NCBI GenBank assembly: GCA_946530775.1
Contig: CAMNAH010000014.1
Coordinates: 1 to 13,297, forward strand
Length of the DNA: 13,297 bases
Source: an uncultured Coriobacteriales bacterium
Lineage (GTDB): Bacteria > Actinomycetota > Coriobacteriia > Coriobacteriales > Atopobiaceae
Direction: 5' to 3'
Position 1 is the stretch's first letter. Every line of letters starts with the position of its first letter. Below are positions 1 through 7,444 of the stretch, in pieces. The notes beneath the pieces are model-generated. The model saw only the letters and a list, made by a program, of their open reading frames with translations. It was not told the origin of the DNA and searched no databases. The position numbers and the translations under genes were made by a program.

Positions 1-659
<659 letters not shown>

Positions 660-707
660 CGGCGGCGAATCCCTGCAGGGTGACCGCTTCCAGCCTGTCG
701 GAAAAGC

Positions 708-736
708 GAAAGCCCCCGCTTGAGGCGGGGGCTTTC
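708..736. terminator. Bidirectional intrinsic terminator between ettA and ferredoxin
   Basis: A perfect 12-bp stem (708-719 with 725-736) has a 5-base loop TTGAG; its core is GCCCCCGC/GCGGGGGC flanked by AAA/TTT. It lies 48 bp after the ettA stop and 22 bp after the convergent ferredoxin stop. The minus-strand reading has the better T-rich tail (CTTTCGCTTTTCC); the plus-strand reading has only TTTCTC. It probably serves both genes. Confidence 0.88.
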
Positions 737-758
737 TCAGCTCGCTGTTGGTTGAGGA

Positions 759-941
759 CTAGTCGTCAGCGATCTCGGTGATGGCACCGGCGGGGCAAGC
801 GTCAACGCAGGTGCCGCAGCCGACGCACGAGTCGGCATCGGTAACGGTGGCGACGTCCTCGACCTCGATGACCTCCATCGGGCAAGCGTCTGCGCAGGCG
901 CCGCAACCGAGGCAGGCATCGGTATCGATAACAGGATGCAT
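759..941 (-). CDS. 2[4Fe-4S] ferredoxin (bacterial/clostridial type)
   Basis: A 60-aa low-potential electron carrier. Two complete CxxCxxCxxxCP motifs are visible: CLGCGACADACP near residues 10-21 and CVGCGTCVDACP near 39-50, followed by AGAITEI and an acidic end. Each motif supplies three ligands to its own cluster and its fourth Cys to the other. The length is that of the classic clostridial ferredoxins that serve pyruvate:ferredoxin oxidoreductase and similar anaerobic enzymes; the actual partner cannot be read from this window. The start is well fixed: on the minus strand the ATG is preceded by GAGAGGAGAGG, a strong ribosome-binding site. It is probably monocistronic, with a terminator just beyond its stop. 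Confidence 0.95.
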   Translation of the reverse strand: MHPVIDTDACLGCGACADACPMEVIEVEDVATVTDADSCVGCGTCVDACPAGAITEIADD

Positions 942-980
942 AGTACCTCTCCTCTCAAAAAACGGGTCCCCTTACATGAA

Positions 981-1008
981 ACAGTAGCATGACATGCCGC
1001 GATGTGAA
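981..1008 (-). promoter_or_regulatory. Candidate promoter of the ferredoxin gene
   Basis: On the minus strand, TTCACA (1003-1008, 5 of 6 to the -35 consensus) is followed after 16 bp by TACTGT (981-986, a weak -10), about 40 bp upstream of the start codon. The spacing is right but the -10 is poor, so this is tentative. Confidence 0.3.
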
Positions 1009-1102
1009 GCGAAAATTGTAAAAGGATGAACGATGATTTTGGGCGCACGCGGACGCAAGCCCACAATTGGCCCTATGAGCAGCGGCGATGTACTGCCAGC
1101 GC

Positions 1103-1273
1103 CTAGCGATTCATGATGCCGACAATAGCCCCTATCGGACAGGCGAACTCGCATGAGCCGCAGCCGGTGCAGTCCTCTACGTTGACAGGCTCGACCTGGC
1201 TGCCGACGAACTCGAGCACATCATGTGGGCAGGCGTCTGTTCCAGCGGTGCGTGAAATGGATGTTACAGGCAT
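1103..1273 (-). CDS. Ferredoxin-like 56-aa frame with a degenerate first cluster motif (possible pseudogene)
   Basis: The minus-strand frame runs from ATG at 1271-1273 to TAG at 1103-1105. Residues 35-46 (CTGCGSCEFACP) form a complete [4Fe-4S] motif, and residues 12-22 (TDACPHDVLEF) look like the end of a first motif. The three preceding ligand positions, expected as Cys at 5, 8 and 11, are Ser (TCC), Arg (CGC) and Gly (GGA). In dicluster ferredoxins the fourth Cys of motif I ligates cluster II, and it is kept here (C15), so one complete cluster site (C15, C35, C38, C41) remains. No Shine-Dalgarno sequence is visible before the ATG. It could be a genuine single-cluster ferredoxin or a decaying copy. 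It lies upstream of, and on the same strand as, the intact ferredoxin. Confidence 0.5.
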   Translation of the reverse strand: MPVTSISRTAGTDACPHDVLEFVGSQVEPVNVEDCTGCGSCEFACPIGAIVGIMNR

Positions 1274-1355
1274 GGCGCAACGGGGTAAGAACCTCTTGGC
1301 GGCCGATTACGCTGCTTGCGGACACGCATACACCCGCTCCCGGTAGGAGGGCCAC

Positions 1356-2408
1356 ATGGCAGAAACGGCAGAGAAGCAGTCCTTCCTCGCCCGCAAGGGC
1401 ATCGAGATCAGCTTCCAGCGCTATGCGATCGATGCGCTCGGCGCCATGGCGCAGGGCCTGTTCGCCTCGCTGCTCATCGGAACCATCTTCAACACGCTCG
1501 GCGACCTCACCGGCCTCGAGGCCTGCAAGACCATCGGCGGATACGCCATGGCCGTCTCCGGCCCCGCGATGGCGGTCGCCATAGGATACGCGCTCCAGGC
1601 GCCGCCGCTCGTGCTCTTCTCGCTCGCGGCGGTTGGCCAAGCGGCAAATGCTGCAGGCGGCGCAGGCGGCCCGCTCGCGGTGCTCGTGGTGGCCATCGTG
1701 GCGGCCGAGCTCGGCAAGGCCGTCTCTAAGGAGACCCGCGTCGACATCCTCGTGACGCCCGGCGTGACCGTGGGCCTGGGCTGCGCGCTCGCCATGCTCG
1801 TGGCACCCTGGATCGGCGCCGCCGCGAGCTCGCTCGGCGCCCTCATCATGTGGGCGACCGAGCTCCAGCCCTTCCTCATGGGCATCATCGTGTCGGTCGT
1901 GGTGGGCATCGCGCTCACGCTGCCCATCTCGTCTGCCGCCATCTGCGCGGCCCTCTCGCTCACCGGCCTCGCCGGAGGGGCTGCGCTCGCGGGCTGCTGC
2001 GCCCAGATGGTGGGCTTCGCCGTGGCGAGCTTCCGCGAGAACGGCGTGGGCGGGCTTCTCTCCCAGGGCCTGGGCACCTCCATGCTGCAGATGAAGAACA
2101 TCGTGAAGAAGCCCGTCGTGTGGGTTCCCGCCATCGTGGCATCGGCCATCACCGGCCCCATCGCCACCTGCATCTTCCATATGGAGCAGAACGGCGCCGC
2201 CATCGCGAGCGGTATGGGCACCTGCGGTCTCGTGGGCCCCATCGGCCTCTATTCGGGCTGGATCGCGGACGGCGTGGCCATCGGCGCCTTCGAATGGCTG
2301 GGCATGCTCCTCGTGTGCCTGGTGCTGCCTGCCGCCATCGCATGGATCGTCTCCGAGCTCATGCGCAAGGCGGGCATCATCGCCGAGGGAGACATGGCGC
2401 TCGATTAG
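1356..2408 (+). CDS. PTS-type sugar transporter subunit IIC (PTS_EIIC_2 family), stand-alone
   Basis: A 350-aa integral membrane protein. After a short soluble N-terminus (MAETAEKQSFLARKGIEISF) come about nine or ten hydrophobic segments separated by short polar loops, many rich in Gly and Ala. It resembles the single-domain EIIC proteins of the PTS_EIIC_2 family (TIGR/Pfam-type lone IIC), with family-like stretches TPGVTVGLG, LPISSAAI and GPIATCIF. EIIC proteins normally form the sugar channel of a phosphotransferase system together with EIIA and EIIB. Neither partner is present nearby, so the substrate and even PTS dependence are unknown. The start is fixed by AGGAGG at 1345-1350, five bases before the ATG. 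No terminator is visible between it and the next gene on the same strand (106-bp gap). Confidence 0.8.
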   Translation: MAETAEKQSFLARKGIEISFQRYAIDALGAMAQGLFASLLIGTIFNTLGDLTGLEACKTIGGYAMAVSGPAMAVAIGYALQAPPLVLFSLAAVGQAANAAGGAGGPLAVLVVAIVAAELGKAVSKETRVDILVTPGVTVGLGCALAMLVAPWIGAAASSLGALIMWATELQPFLMGIIVSVVVGIALTLPISSAAICAALSLTGLAGGAALAGCCAQMVGFAVASFRENGVGGLLSQGLGTSMLQMKNIVKKPVVWVPAIVASAITGPIATCIFHMEQNGAAIASGMGTCGLVGPIGLYSGWIADGVAIGAFEWLGMLLVCLVLPAAIAWIVSELMRKAGIIAEGDMALD

Positions 2409-2474
2409 CCGCTGGCCGCATCACAGTTGGCCGAATTCCACGCGCTGCACATCTTCTGCGTTTGAGGGCAGACG

Positions 2475-2480
2475 TACACT
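2475..2480 (+). promoter_or_regulatory. Candidate -10 element of the ADP-ribosylglycohydrolase gene
   Basis: TACACT lies so that transcription would begin near 2487, about 28 bases before the start codon, which would leave a short leader containing the strong ribosome-binding site. No convincing -35 hexamer is seen, so confidence is low. Confidence 0.3.
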
Positions 2481-2502
2481 TAACAAGATGCCCCTTCGAT
2501 GC

Positions 2503-2510
2503 GAGGAGGT
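2503..2510 (+). promoter_or_regulatory. Ribosome-binding site that sets the ADP-ribosylglycohydrolase start
   Basis: GAGGAGGT ends four bases before the ATG at 2515. The in-frame ATG at 2488 lies upstream of this site and has no such sequence, so 2515 is preferred. Confidence 0.75.
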
Positions 2511-2514
2511 TGCC

Positions 2515-3276
2515 ATGGCGCTTCGGGATGCACTGTACGGCCTTGCGGTGGGCGACGCGTTGGGCGTGCCGTTCGAGTTCAAGGCGCGCGGATCGTTCAA
2601 ATGCACCGGTATGGAGGGCTTCGGCACGCACTACCAGCCCATGGGCACCTGGTCGGACGACACGGCGCTCACGCTCGCGACCTGCGCGAGCATCAAAGCG
2701 CGCGGCCGCGTCGATGCAGCCGACATCCGCCTCAACTTCGAGGACTGGTACTACGACGGCGCCTTCGCCATCGACCACAACGTCTTCGACGTGGGAAACA
2801 CCACCTCATCGGCCATCATCGAGGGCATGGGGCGCGACGGCGCCAACTCCAACGGCAACGGCTCGCTCATGCGCATCGCGCCGCTGGCCTATACCGATGC
2901 GACCGACGACGAGATCCGCGCGGTCTCGGCCATCACGCACGCCCACGAGATCTCGTGCGAGGCATGCGTGCGCTTCGTGCATATCCTGCGTGACCCGTCG
3001 CTCATCGCGCAGATCGAGCTTCCGGACGACAAGGACCTCGTCGAGTCGGGCGGGTATGTGGTGAGCACCTTCACCGCGGCGCTCTGGTGCTTCACGCACA
3101 CCTCGAGCTATCGCGATTGCGTGCTCGCGGCGGTGAACCTGGGATCCGACACCGACACCACGGCCGCGGTGGCAGGCGCGCTCGCGGGCGAGGTCTACGG
3201 CTACGATGCCATCCCCGCCGAGTGGCTCGATGTGCTGCGCGGCACCGATATCATCGAGGATTGCCTGTTCGCATAG
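2515..3276 (+). CDS. ADP-ribosylglycohydrolase family protein (DraG/ARH fold)
   Basis: A 253-aa soluble protein. The N-terminal GLAVGDALGVPFEF (residues 9-22) is the family opening. WSDDT (46-50) carries the first metal-binding acidic pair, NGSLMR (115-120) is a conserved core motif, and GSDTDTTAAVAGALAG (210-225) carries the second metal-binding Asp set. These line the binuclear Mg/Mn site of ADP-ribosylglycohydrolases, which cleave ADP-ribose from Arg residues or related acceptors. No matching ADP-ribosyltransferase such as DraT is in the window, so its target is unknown; it may act on free or nucleic-acid-linked ADP-ribose. The length is at the short end for the family, and all key motifs are present. 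It follows the EIIC gene on the same strand but probably has its own promoter. Confidence 0.9.
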   Translation: MALRDALYGLAVGDALGVPFEFKARGSFKCTGMEGFGTHYQPMGTWSDDTALTLATCASIKARGRVDAADIRLNFEDWYYDGAFAIDHNVFDVGNTTSSAIIEGMGRDGANSNGNGSLMRIAPLAYTDATDDEIRAVSAITHAHEISCEACVRFVHILRDPSLIAQIELPDDKDLVESGGYVVSTFTAALWCFTHTSSYRDCVLAAVNLGSDTDTTAAVAGALAGEVYGYDAIPAEWLDVLRGTDIIEDCLFA

Positions 3277-3317
3277 CGCGTTGGCACGGCTATCGCCCGA
3301 TTCATCTTGCTGTCTCG

Positions 3318-3357
3318 TTGAGTCTGGATTGACAGGCACCTGTGTTTCCAGACTCAA
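3318..3357. repeat. 40-bp palindromic repeat, copy 1
   Basis: The outer arms TTGAGTCTGGA (3318-3328) and TCCAGACTCAA (3347-3357) are an 11-bp perfect inverted repeat. Inside lies a second one, ACAGG/CCTGT, around the centre CA. It matches copy 2 at 36 of 40 positions. It lies 41 bp after the ADP-ribosylglycohydrolase stop and has no T-tract on either strand, so it is unlikely to be an ordinary intrinsic terminator. The TGACAGGCACCTGT core resembles short palindromes associated with REP/RAYT (Y1 transposase) elements; that assignment is an inference. Confidence 0.8.
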
Positions 3358-3435
3358 TGCGGATGCAACTCGGTGCTGTTTATAAAAGGCTAGGTAGAAG
3401 CACTAGGATTCTTTTCGGCGATACAAAAGGGCCCG

Positions 3436-3475
3436 TTAAGTCTGGAATGACAGGTACCTGTGTTTCCAGACTGAA
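3436..3475. repeat. 40-bp palindromic repeat, copy 2
   Basis: It is in the same orientation as copy 1, offset by 118 bp. The outer arms TTAAGTCTGGA (3436-3446) and TCCAGACTGAA (3465-3475) pair at 10 of 11 positions. The centre ACAGGTACCTGT (3450-3461) is a perfect 12-bp palindrome. The four differences from copy 1 (third base, twelfth base, centre, third-last base) are not compensatory. Confidence 0.8.
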
Positions 3476-3504
3476 TACATTCAGATGCAGATTCAGGACT
3501 ATGT

Positions 3505-3510
3505 CACAAT
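3505..3510 (+). promoter_or_regulatory. Candidate -10 element for leaderless expression of the HAD phosphatase
   Basis: CACAAT lies seven bases before the ATG at 3518, which would put the transcript start at or next to the start codon. No Shine-Dalgarno sequence precedes this ATG or the alternative ATG at 3485, which fits a leaderless message. The -35 is not clear. Confidence 0.3.
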
Positions 3511-3517
3511 AGCTGCC

Positions 3518-4321
3518 ATGGAAGCAATCCCTCACAGCTGGCCCGTTCCCGAGCCCATCAAAGCCGCGTTCTTCGACATCGACGGCACGCTCTGCCATCT
3601 CGGCAATCCCGAGCTCCTGCCCGCATCCGTCGAGGCGCTCGAGGTCCTGCGCGCACGCGGCATCCGCTGCTTCGTGGCGAGCGGCCGCAGTCCCGCGAAC
3701 CTGCGCGGCTTCCGTACCGACCTCTTCGACGGCATGGTGTTCTTCAACGGCCAGTTCTGCGTCGTGGGCGAGACGCCCGTGCACGACCTGCACTTCTCGC
3801 GCGAGAGCCTCGACGCGCTGTTCGCGCTTGCCCAGACCACCGATCGCGCGATGACCTTCCAGGGCCGAGCCCAGCTCTTCTCGGTGCGCCGGTCCGAGAA
3901 CTTCATGCGCGTCTACCATGCGATCCTCGACGATTTCCCGCTGCGCGCGCCCGAGGCCATCTATGGGCAGGATGTGTACCAGGCCTCGATCGAGTGCCTT
4001 CCCGGCGAGGAGGAGGGGCTTGTCCGCAAGCTGCACGGCTGCGAGGTCGTGCGGTGGTGCCCCACCTTTGTCGACATCATTCCCGCAGGCGGCGGCAAGG
4101 GGCGCGGCATCCGTGCGGTGCTCGACCATCTGGGCTGCTCGCGCGATGGGGCCGTGGCGTTTGGCGACAGCGAGAACGACCTCTCGATGTTCGAGGCGTG
4201 CGGCACCTGCATCGCCGTGGGCGCGGCAACCGCGGACGTGAAAGCCGCCGCCACCTACATCACGGACGACATAGATGACGGCGGCATCTTGAACGCCTGC
4301 GTGCGGCTGGGTATCGCCTAG
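3518..4321 (+). CDS. Cof-type HAD-IIB family phosphatase
   Basis: A 267-aa cytosolic haloacid-dehalogenase-superfamily hydrolase. Motif I is FFDIDGTL, with nucleophile Asp20 and acid/base Asp22. Motif II is the Ser of VASGR (residue 55). Motif III is Lys194 in GGGKGRGI, and motif IV is GDSENDLSMF (216-225), which holds the Mg2+ ligands. The long insertion between motifs II and III is the C2-type (IIB) cap, typical of Cof/YbjI/YidA sugar-phosphate or FMN phosphatases. The substrate cannot be deduced. An in-frame ATG at 3485 would add 11 residues; 3518 is chosen because it lies closer to the conserved core and has a plausible -10 element. Its TAG stop overlaps the stop of the convergent M16C protease within one CTAG. 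Confidence 0.9.
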   Translation: MEAIPHSWPVPEPIKAAFFDIDGTLCHLGNPELLPASVEALEVLRARGIRCFVASGRSPANLRGFRTDLFDGMVFFNGQFCVVGETPVHDLHFSRESLDALFALAQTTDRAMTFQGRAQLFSVRRSENFMRVYHAILDDFPLRAPEAIYGQDVYQASIECLPGEEEGLVRKLHGCEVVRWCPTFVDIIPAGGGKGRGIRAVLDHLGCSRDGAVAFGDSENDLSMFEACGTCIAVGAATADVKAAATYITDDIDDGGILNACVRLGIA

Positions 4322-7260
4322 GCCTCGGCGGCCCCCATCAGCTCGATTACCTCGAAATCAACCCCGCTTGCGGCGATCGCCTCGCGCGAGCCGAACACGC
4401 AGAGACCGCGTGCGGGCGCAACATCGGCGAGCGGCTCGGCAAGGGCGCGCACATCCTCTGCCGTGGTGGCGATCATCTGGGCGCGGGTCTCGTCTCGCCA
4501 CTCGGGTGCGCGGCCGCGGAAGTAGTCGCCGTCCTGCCTGCGGGCGAGCACGCGGGGCTTGACGGGTGCATCGTGGCCTGCAACAGCCGAGACGATATAG
4601 CCCTCGAGCTCCTCCGGTGCGGGATCCCAGGCGGCCACCCAAGCGGGAGCGGCCTCGTAGCGGGCGAGCGTGGCATCGATGCCGGGGTCGCGGTACGACC
4701 AGAACTGCATGGTGCCATTGGGGTTGTGGCGGAATCCCGTGCCGTAGGCGCCGCCCTTCACGCGCACCTCGTTCCAGAGGTAGTCGTAGCTGATGGCGCG
4801 GGTGGCGACGTCCCAGGTGCCGCGGGTTGCAGCGTCGCGCGCGGAGGCGGGGCCCGTCTCGCACACGAACGCCACGTTGGAGGGCGTAACGAAGGCCTCG
4901 TTGCGCACTGTGGGCGCAGGAACCTCGAGCATGCGCTCGAAGGCGCCATCAGTGGGAAGGCCGAGCGTGCCCGCGAGCTCCTGGAAGCGCGTGCGCATCT
5001 CGGGCGAGCCTGCGAACGAGACGGTCACGTTGTCTGCGCGGAAGATGCGCGCGCCCAGGCTGGCGAGCTTCTCGCAGAAAGCATCCTTGCGCTCGTCCCA
5101 GTTGGCGAGCAGGTCCTTCAGGAAGAGGTAGAGCGACACGCCGCCCAGCTGGTCGGCGACGAGCGCCGCGGGCGAGAAGTACGTGAGCGCGCGCGCCATG
5201 GCGGCGGAGTGGCCCGAGTTGAGGTAGGCCTGCTCGTGGCCGATGCGGCGCTGCTGGAGGATGGCGAGGATGCGGTCCTGGTCATCGAAGAGCGTGGATG
5301 CCCAGACCTCGCGCGGCAGCGTGGCGAGCGCCTCGAGCTTCTCGGCGAGCGCGCTGCCCGAAACCACGAAGAGCGGTATTACGGCATCGGCCTCGCCGTC
5401 GCGGGCGTAGGTCTCGGTGAAGAAGTTGAGCATGCCGAGGTTCTCCTCGATGGCGGTATCGAGGTCGGAGGCATTGTGCTCGGCGGTGTCGAGCTTGCCG
5501 AGCAGGCTCGTGAGCAGCCCGGCGTAGGGCAGCTCGTCGAAGGAAAGGCCGCTCAGATCAAAGTAGTGGTAGGCGTAGGCGATGCCGTGGGTATCGACGC
5601 CGTGCACCAGGTAGGGGAGCGCGGCCTGCTCGCAGGCTATGGGTTCCTCGGGTGCCGCCTCGCCGATATCGGCGACGGAGAGGCGCGGAAGCTTCGCGAT
5701 ATCCTCGGGCGCATCCTCGCGCTCCTGCTCATCGCGCAGTGCAGCCACCTCGTCGATCACGTGCTGGAGGTCGTCGGCCGACATGCCCTCCTTGATGCGT
5801 GCGAGCTCCGCCGTCTCCTCCGCAGCATCGCCCTCGGCCACGGGCACGAGGTCGATGAGGGCGGAGTGGGCGTTCTCGGGCACCATCTCGCGCAGGAGCT
5901 GCTCGAAGTAGCCCGTCTCAAGACCCGCCTTCATGTGGGCAAGCTCCTGCTCGTAGCGCAGGTAGCTCACGGGATCGTCGTCATCATAGAGCCAGCTCGA
6001 CATGACCGTCATGGCATAGGCAACGCCGTCCGCCAGGCCGAACTCGCCCTCGCGCAGGTTGAACTCGGCCTGGGCGAGCGAGGCGCTGAGCTTGTCGGCG
6101 GGGATGCCCTGCTCGGCGAGCTCGCGGCATGCATCCTCGACGAGCGCGCGGAACTGCTCGGCGATGCCCGCCTTGGCGCCCTTCAGGATGAACATGATCT
6201 GGGGCTGCAGCAGCGAATCGAGCAGGGTGACCGAGAAGTCCTCTCCCAGGCCCGCCTCGAGCACGCGGCGCTTGAGCGGCGCCTCGTTGGAGCCGCAGAG
6301 GGCATCGAGCAGGATATCGGCGGCGAGCATGCGCTCGCGCTGGGCCGAGGTGCCGATCACGTAGGCGAGCGCCACGCTGGCATTCTCGGGAGCGGTGGCC
6401 ATCTTGAAGGTGCGCAGGGGCGCCGCCACGGGTGCCTGCAGCGTAAGCGGGTTGGGCACCTTGTCGGGGCGCACCTCAACCGTTGCGAAGCGCTGGGCGA
6501 TGAAGGCGAGCTCGCGGTCGATGTCGAGGTCGCCGTAGAGGATGGTATAGCTGTTGGCCAGGTTGTAGTGGCGCGCGTGGTTGTCCAGGAACTCCTCGTA
6601 GGTGAGCGTGGGGATGGCGCGCGGTGCACCGCCCGACTCGAACCTATAGGCCGTATCGGGGAAGAGCGCGCGGCTGACCTCCGAGAAGAGCATGTCGTCG
6701 GGGTCGGAGGTGGCGCCCTTCATCTCGTTCAGGACCACGCCGTTGTAGGTGAGCGGTGCCTCGGGGCTCTCGAGCTCGTAGTGCCAGCCCTCCTGCTCGA
6801 AGATGCGCGGGCGGCTGTAGATGGCGGGGTGGAGCACCGCGTCGAGATAGACGTCCATGAGGTTCTCGAGGTCGGTCACGTTGGTGGACGCCACCGGGTA
6901 GAGGGTCTTGTCGGGGAACGTCATGGCGTTCAGGAAGGTCTGCATCGAGGTCTTGAGCAGGGTGACGAACGGCTCCTTCACGGGGAAGCGATCCGACCCG
7001 CAGAGCACCGAATGCTCGAGGATGTGGAACACGCCCGTGTCGTCTGCGGGCGGCGTCTTGAAGCCAATGGCGAAGGCGCGGTTGGCGTCGTCGCAGGCGA
7101 TCCAGAGCATGCGGGCACCGCTTGCATCGTGGCGCATCTGGTAGGCGCAGCCCGAGAGCTCGGGCAGCTCGTGGATCGCGGTGACGGTGAAGCCCTCGTG
7201 CACGGTGCCCACGGCGAGGTCTGCGCGGGGGGCGGTGAAGGAGCGGGCGGATTCTGCCAT
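4318..7260 (-). CDS. M16C family zinc metalloprotease (PreP/Cym1-like insulinase family)
   Basis: A 980-aa peptidase of the presequence-protease type, a clamshell of two halves that degrades short peptides. The inverted zinc motif is HILEH (His79, catalytic Glu82, His83). The third zinc ligand is Glu179 in VVLNEMKGA, 96 residues after the second His, the same spacing as in plant PreP. The C-terminal half has VRVKGGAYGTGFR, the conserved Arg/Tyr region that binds the substrate in this family. No signal peptide is seen, so it probably works on cytosolic peptides. The frame is open far upstream through the intergenic palindrome, but GGAGG (complement of 7267-7271) six bases before the ATG at 7258-7260 fixes the start. 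It stands alone on its strand, with a divergent permease gene upstream. Confidence 0.93.
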   Translation of the reverse strand: MAESARSFTAPRADLAVGTVHEGFTVTAIHELPELSGCAYQMRHDASGARMLWIACDDANRAFAIGFKTPPADDTGVFHILEHSVLCGSDRFPVKEPFVTLLKTSMQTFLNAMTFPDKTLYPVASTNVTDLENLMDVYLDAVLHPAIYSRPRIFEQEGWHYELESPEAPLTYNGVVLNEMKGATSDPDDMLFSEVSRALFPDTAYRFESGGAPRAIPTLTYEEFLDNHARHYNLANSYTILYGDLDIDRELAFIAQRFATVEVRPDKVPNPLTLQAPVAAPLRTFKMATAPENASVALAYVIGTSAQRERMLAADILLDALCGSNEAPLKRRVLEAGLGEDFSVTLLDSLLQPQIMFILKGAKAGIAEQFRALVEDACRELAEQGIPADKLSASLAQAEFNLREGEFGLADGVAYAMTVMSSWLYDDDDPVSYLRYEQELAHMKAGLETGYFEQLLREMVPENAHSALIDLVPVAEGDAAEETAELARIKEGMSADDLQHVIDEVAALRDEQEREDAPEDIAKLPRLSVADIGEAAPEEPIACEQAALPYLVHGVDTHGIAYAYHYFDLSGLSFDELPYAGLLTSLLGKLDTAEHNASDLDTAIEENLGMLNFFTETYARDGEADAVIPLFVVSGSALAEKLEALATLPREVWASTLFDDQDRILAILQQRRIGHEQAYLNSGHSAAMARALTYFSPAALVADQLGGVSLYLFLKDLLANWDERKDAFCEKLASLGARIFRADNVTVSFAGSPEMRTRFQELAGTLGLPTDGAFERMLEVPAPTVRNEAFVTPSNVAFVCETGPASARDAATRGTWDVATRAISYDYLWNEVRVKGGAYGTGFRHNPNGTMQFWSYRDPGIDATLARYEAAPAWVAAWDPAPEELEGYIVSAVAGHDAPVKPRVLARRQDGDYFRGRAPEWRDETRAQMIATTAEDVRALAEPLADVAPARGLCVFGSREAIAASGVDFEVIELMGAAEA

Positions 7261-7266
7261 GTGAAA

Positions 7267-7271
7267 CCTCC
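7267..7271 (-). promoter_or_regulatory. Ribosome-binding site that sets the M16C protease start
   Basis: On the minus strand GGAGG stands six bases before the ATG at 7258-7260. The open frame continues about 95 codons further upstream, but that part crosses the inverted repeat and the divergent gene and shows no protease homology. Confidence 0.8.
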
Positions 7272-7317
7272 GGAATTCTGGATACCTGATAACTGTAGCA
7301 GAGGCGATGCCAGAACG

Positions 7318-7326
7318 TGCTATGCT
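7318..7326 (+). promoter_or_regulatory. Candidate extended -10 promoter of the EamA permease
   Basis: TGCTATGCT matches the extended -10 form TGnTATnnT. Transcription would begin near 7333, just before the large inverted repeat, so the hairpin would lie in the 5' leader of the permease message. No good -35 hexamer is visible. Confidence 0.35.
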
Positions 7327-7345
7327 CCTACGGGCCAACGATGAT

Positions 7346-7420
7346 GCTGGGACACTTTTACCCGGTCTTTTCGTCCCACATTCCAAGTGGGACGAAAAGA
7401 CCGGGTAAAAGTGTCCCAGC
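7346..7420. repeat. Perfect 34-bp inverted repeat (long hairpin or cruciform)
   Basis: The arm 7346-7379 is the exact reverse complement of 7387-7420, with a 7-base loop ATTCCAA. Each arm begins with GCTGGGACAC and ends with CGTCCCAC, so each also contains its own smaller TGGGAC...GTCCCA inverted repeat. No T-tract follows on either strand, so it is not a standard terminator. It lies in the 184-bp divergent gap between the M16C protease and the EamA permease. It looks like two head-to-head copies of a small REP-like palindrome or a miniature mobile element; this is an inference. Confidence 0.92.
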
Positions 7421-7444
7421 CGCAGTACGGGAAGAGAAGGTTCG

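Noticed and set aside
1039..1064. TGGGC...GCCCA hairpin between the two ferredoxin-like genes
   Set aside because: It has only five base pairs with a 14-base loop and no T-rich tail on either strand, so it is too weak to call a terminator.
1258..1346. A 29-codon plus-strand leader ORF ending at the EIIC ribosome-binding site
   Set aside because: The frame stays open upstream to 1113 opposite the ferredoxin-like gene, and it has no ribosome-binding site or notable codon runs, so it is probably chance.
1221..2242. Long minus-strand frames antisense to the EIIC gene
   Set aside because: They are low-complexity shadows of the membrane protein and show no domain or start signal.
3318..3475. CRISPR array
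   Set aside because: There are only two copies with a 78-bp gap, no further repeats and no cas genes; the unit is a nested palindrome, not a CRISPR repeat.
4573..7344. A long open plus-strand frame (over 900 codons) antisense to the M16C protease
   Set aside because: It is a by-product of high-GC codon use opposite a real gene. Its translation is Gly/Glu/Val/Arg-rich with no recognisable domain, while the minus strand encodes a complete zinc protease with its own ribosome-binding site.
7346..7420. The 34-bp inverted repeat as a bidirectional transcription terminator
   Set aside because: No T-tract follows on either strand, and it lies between divergent gene starts where no transcript needs to end.
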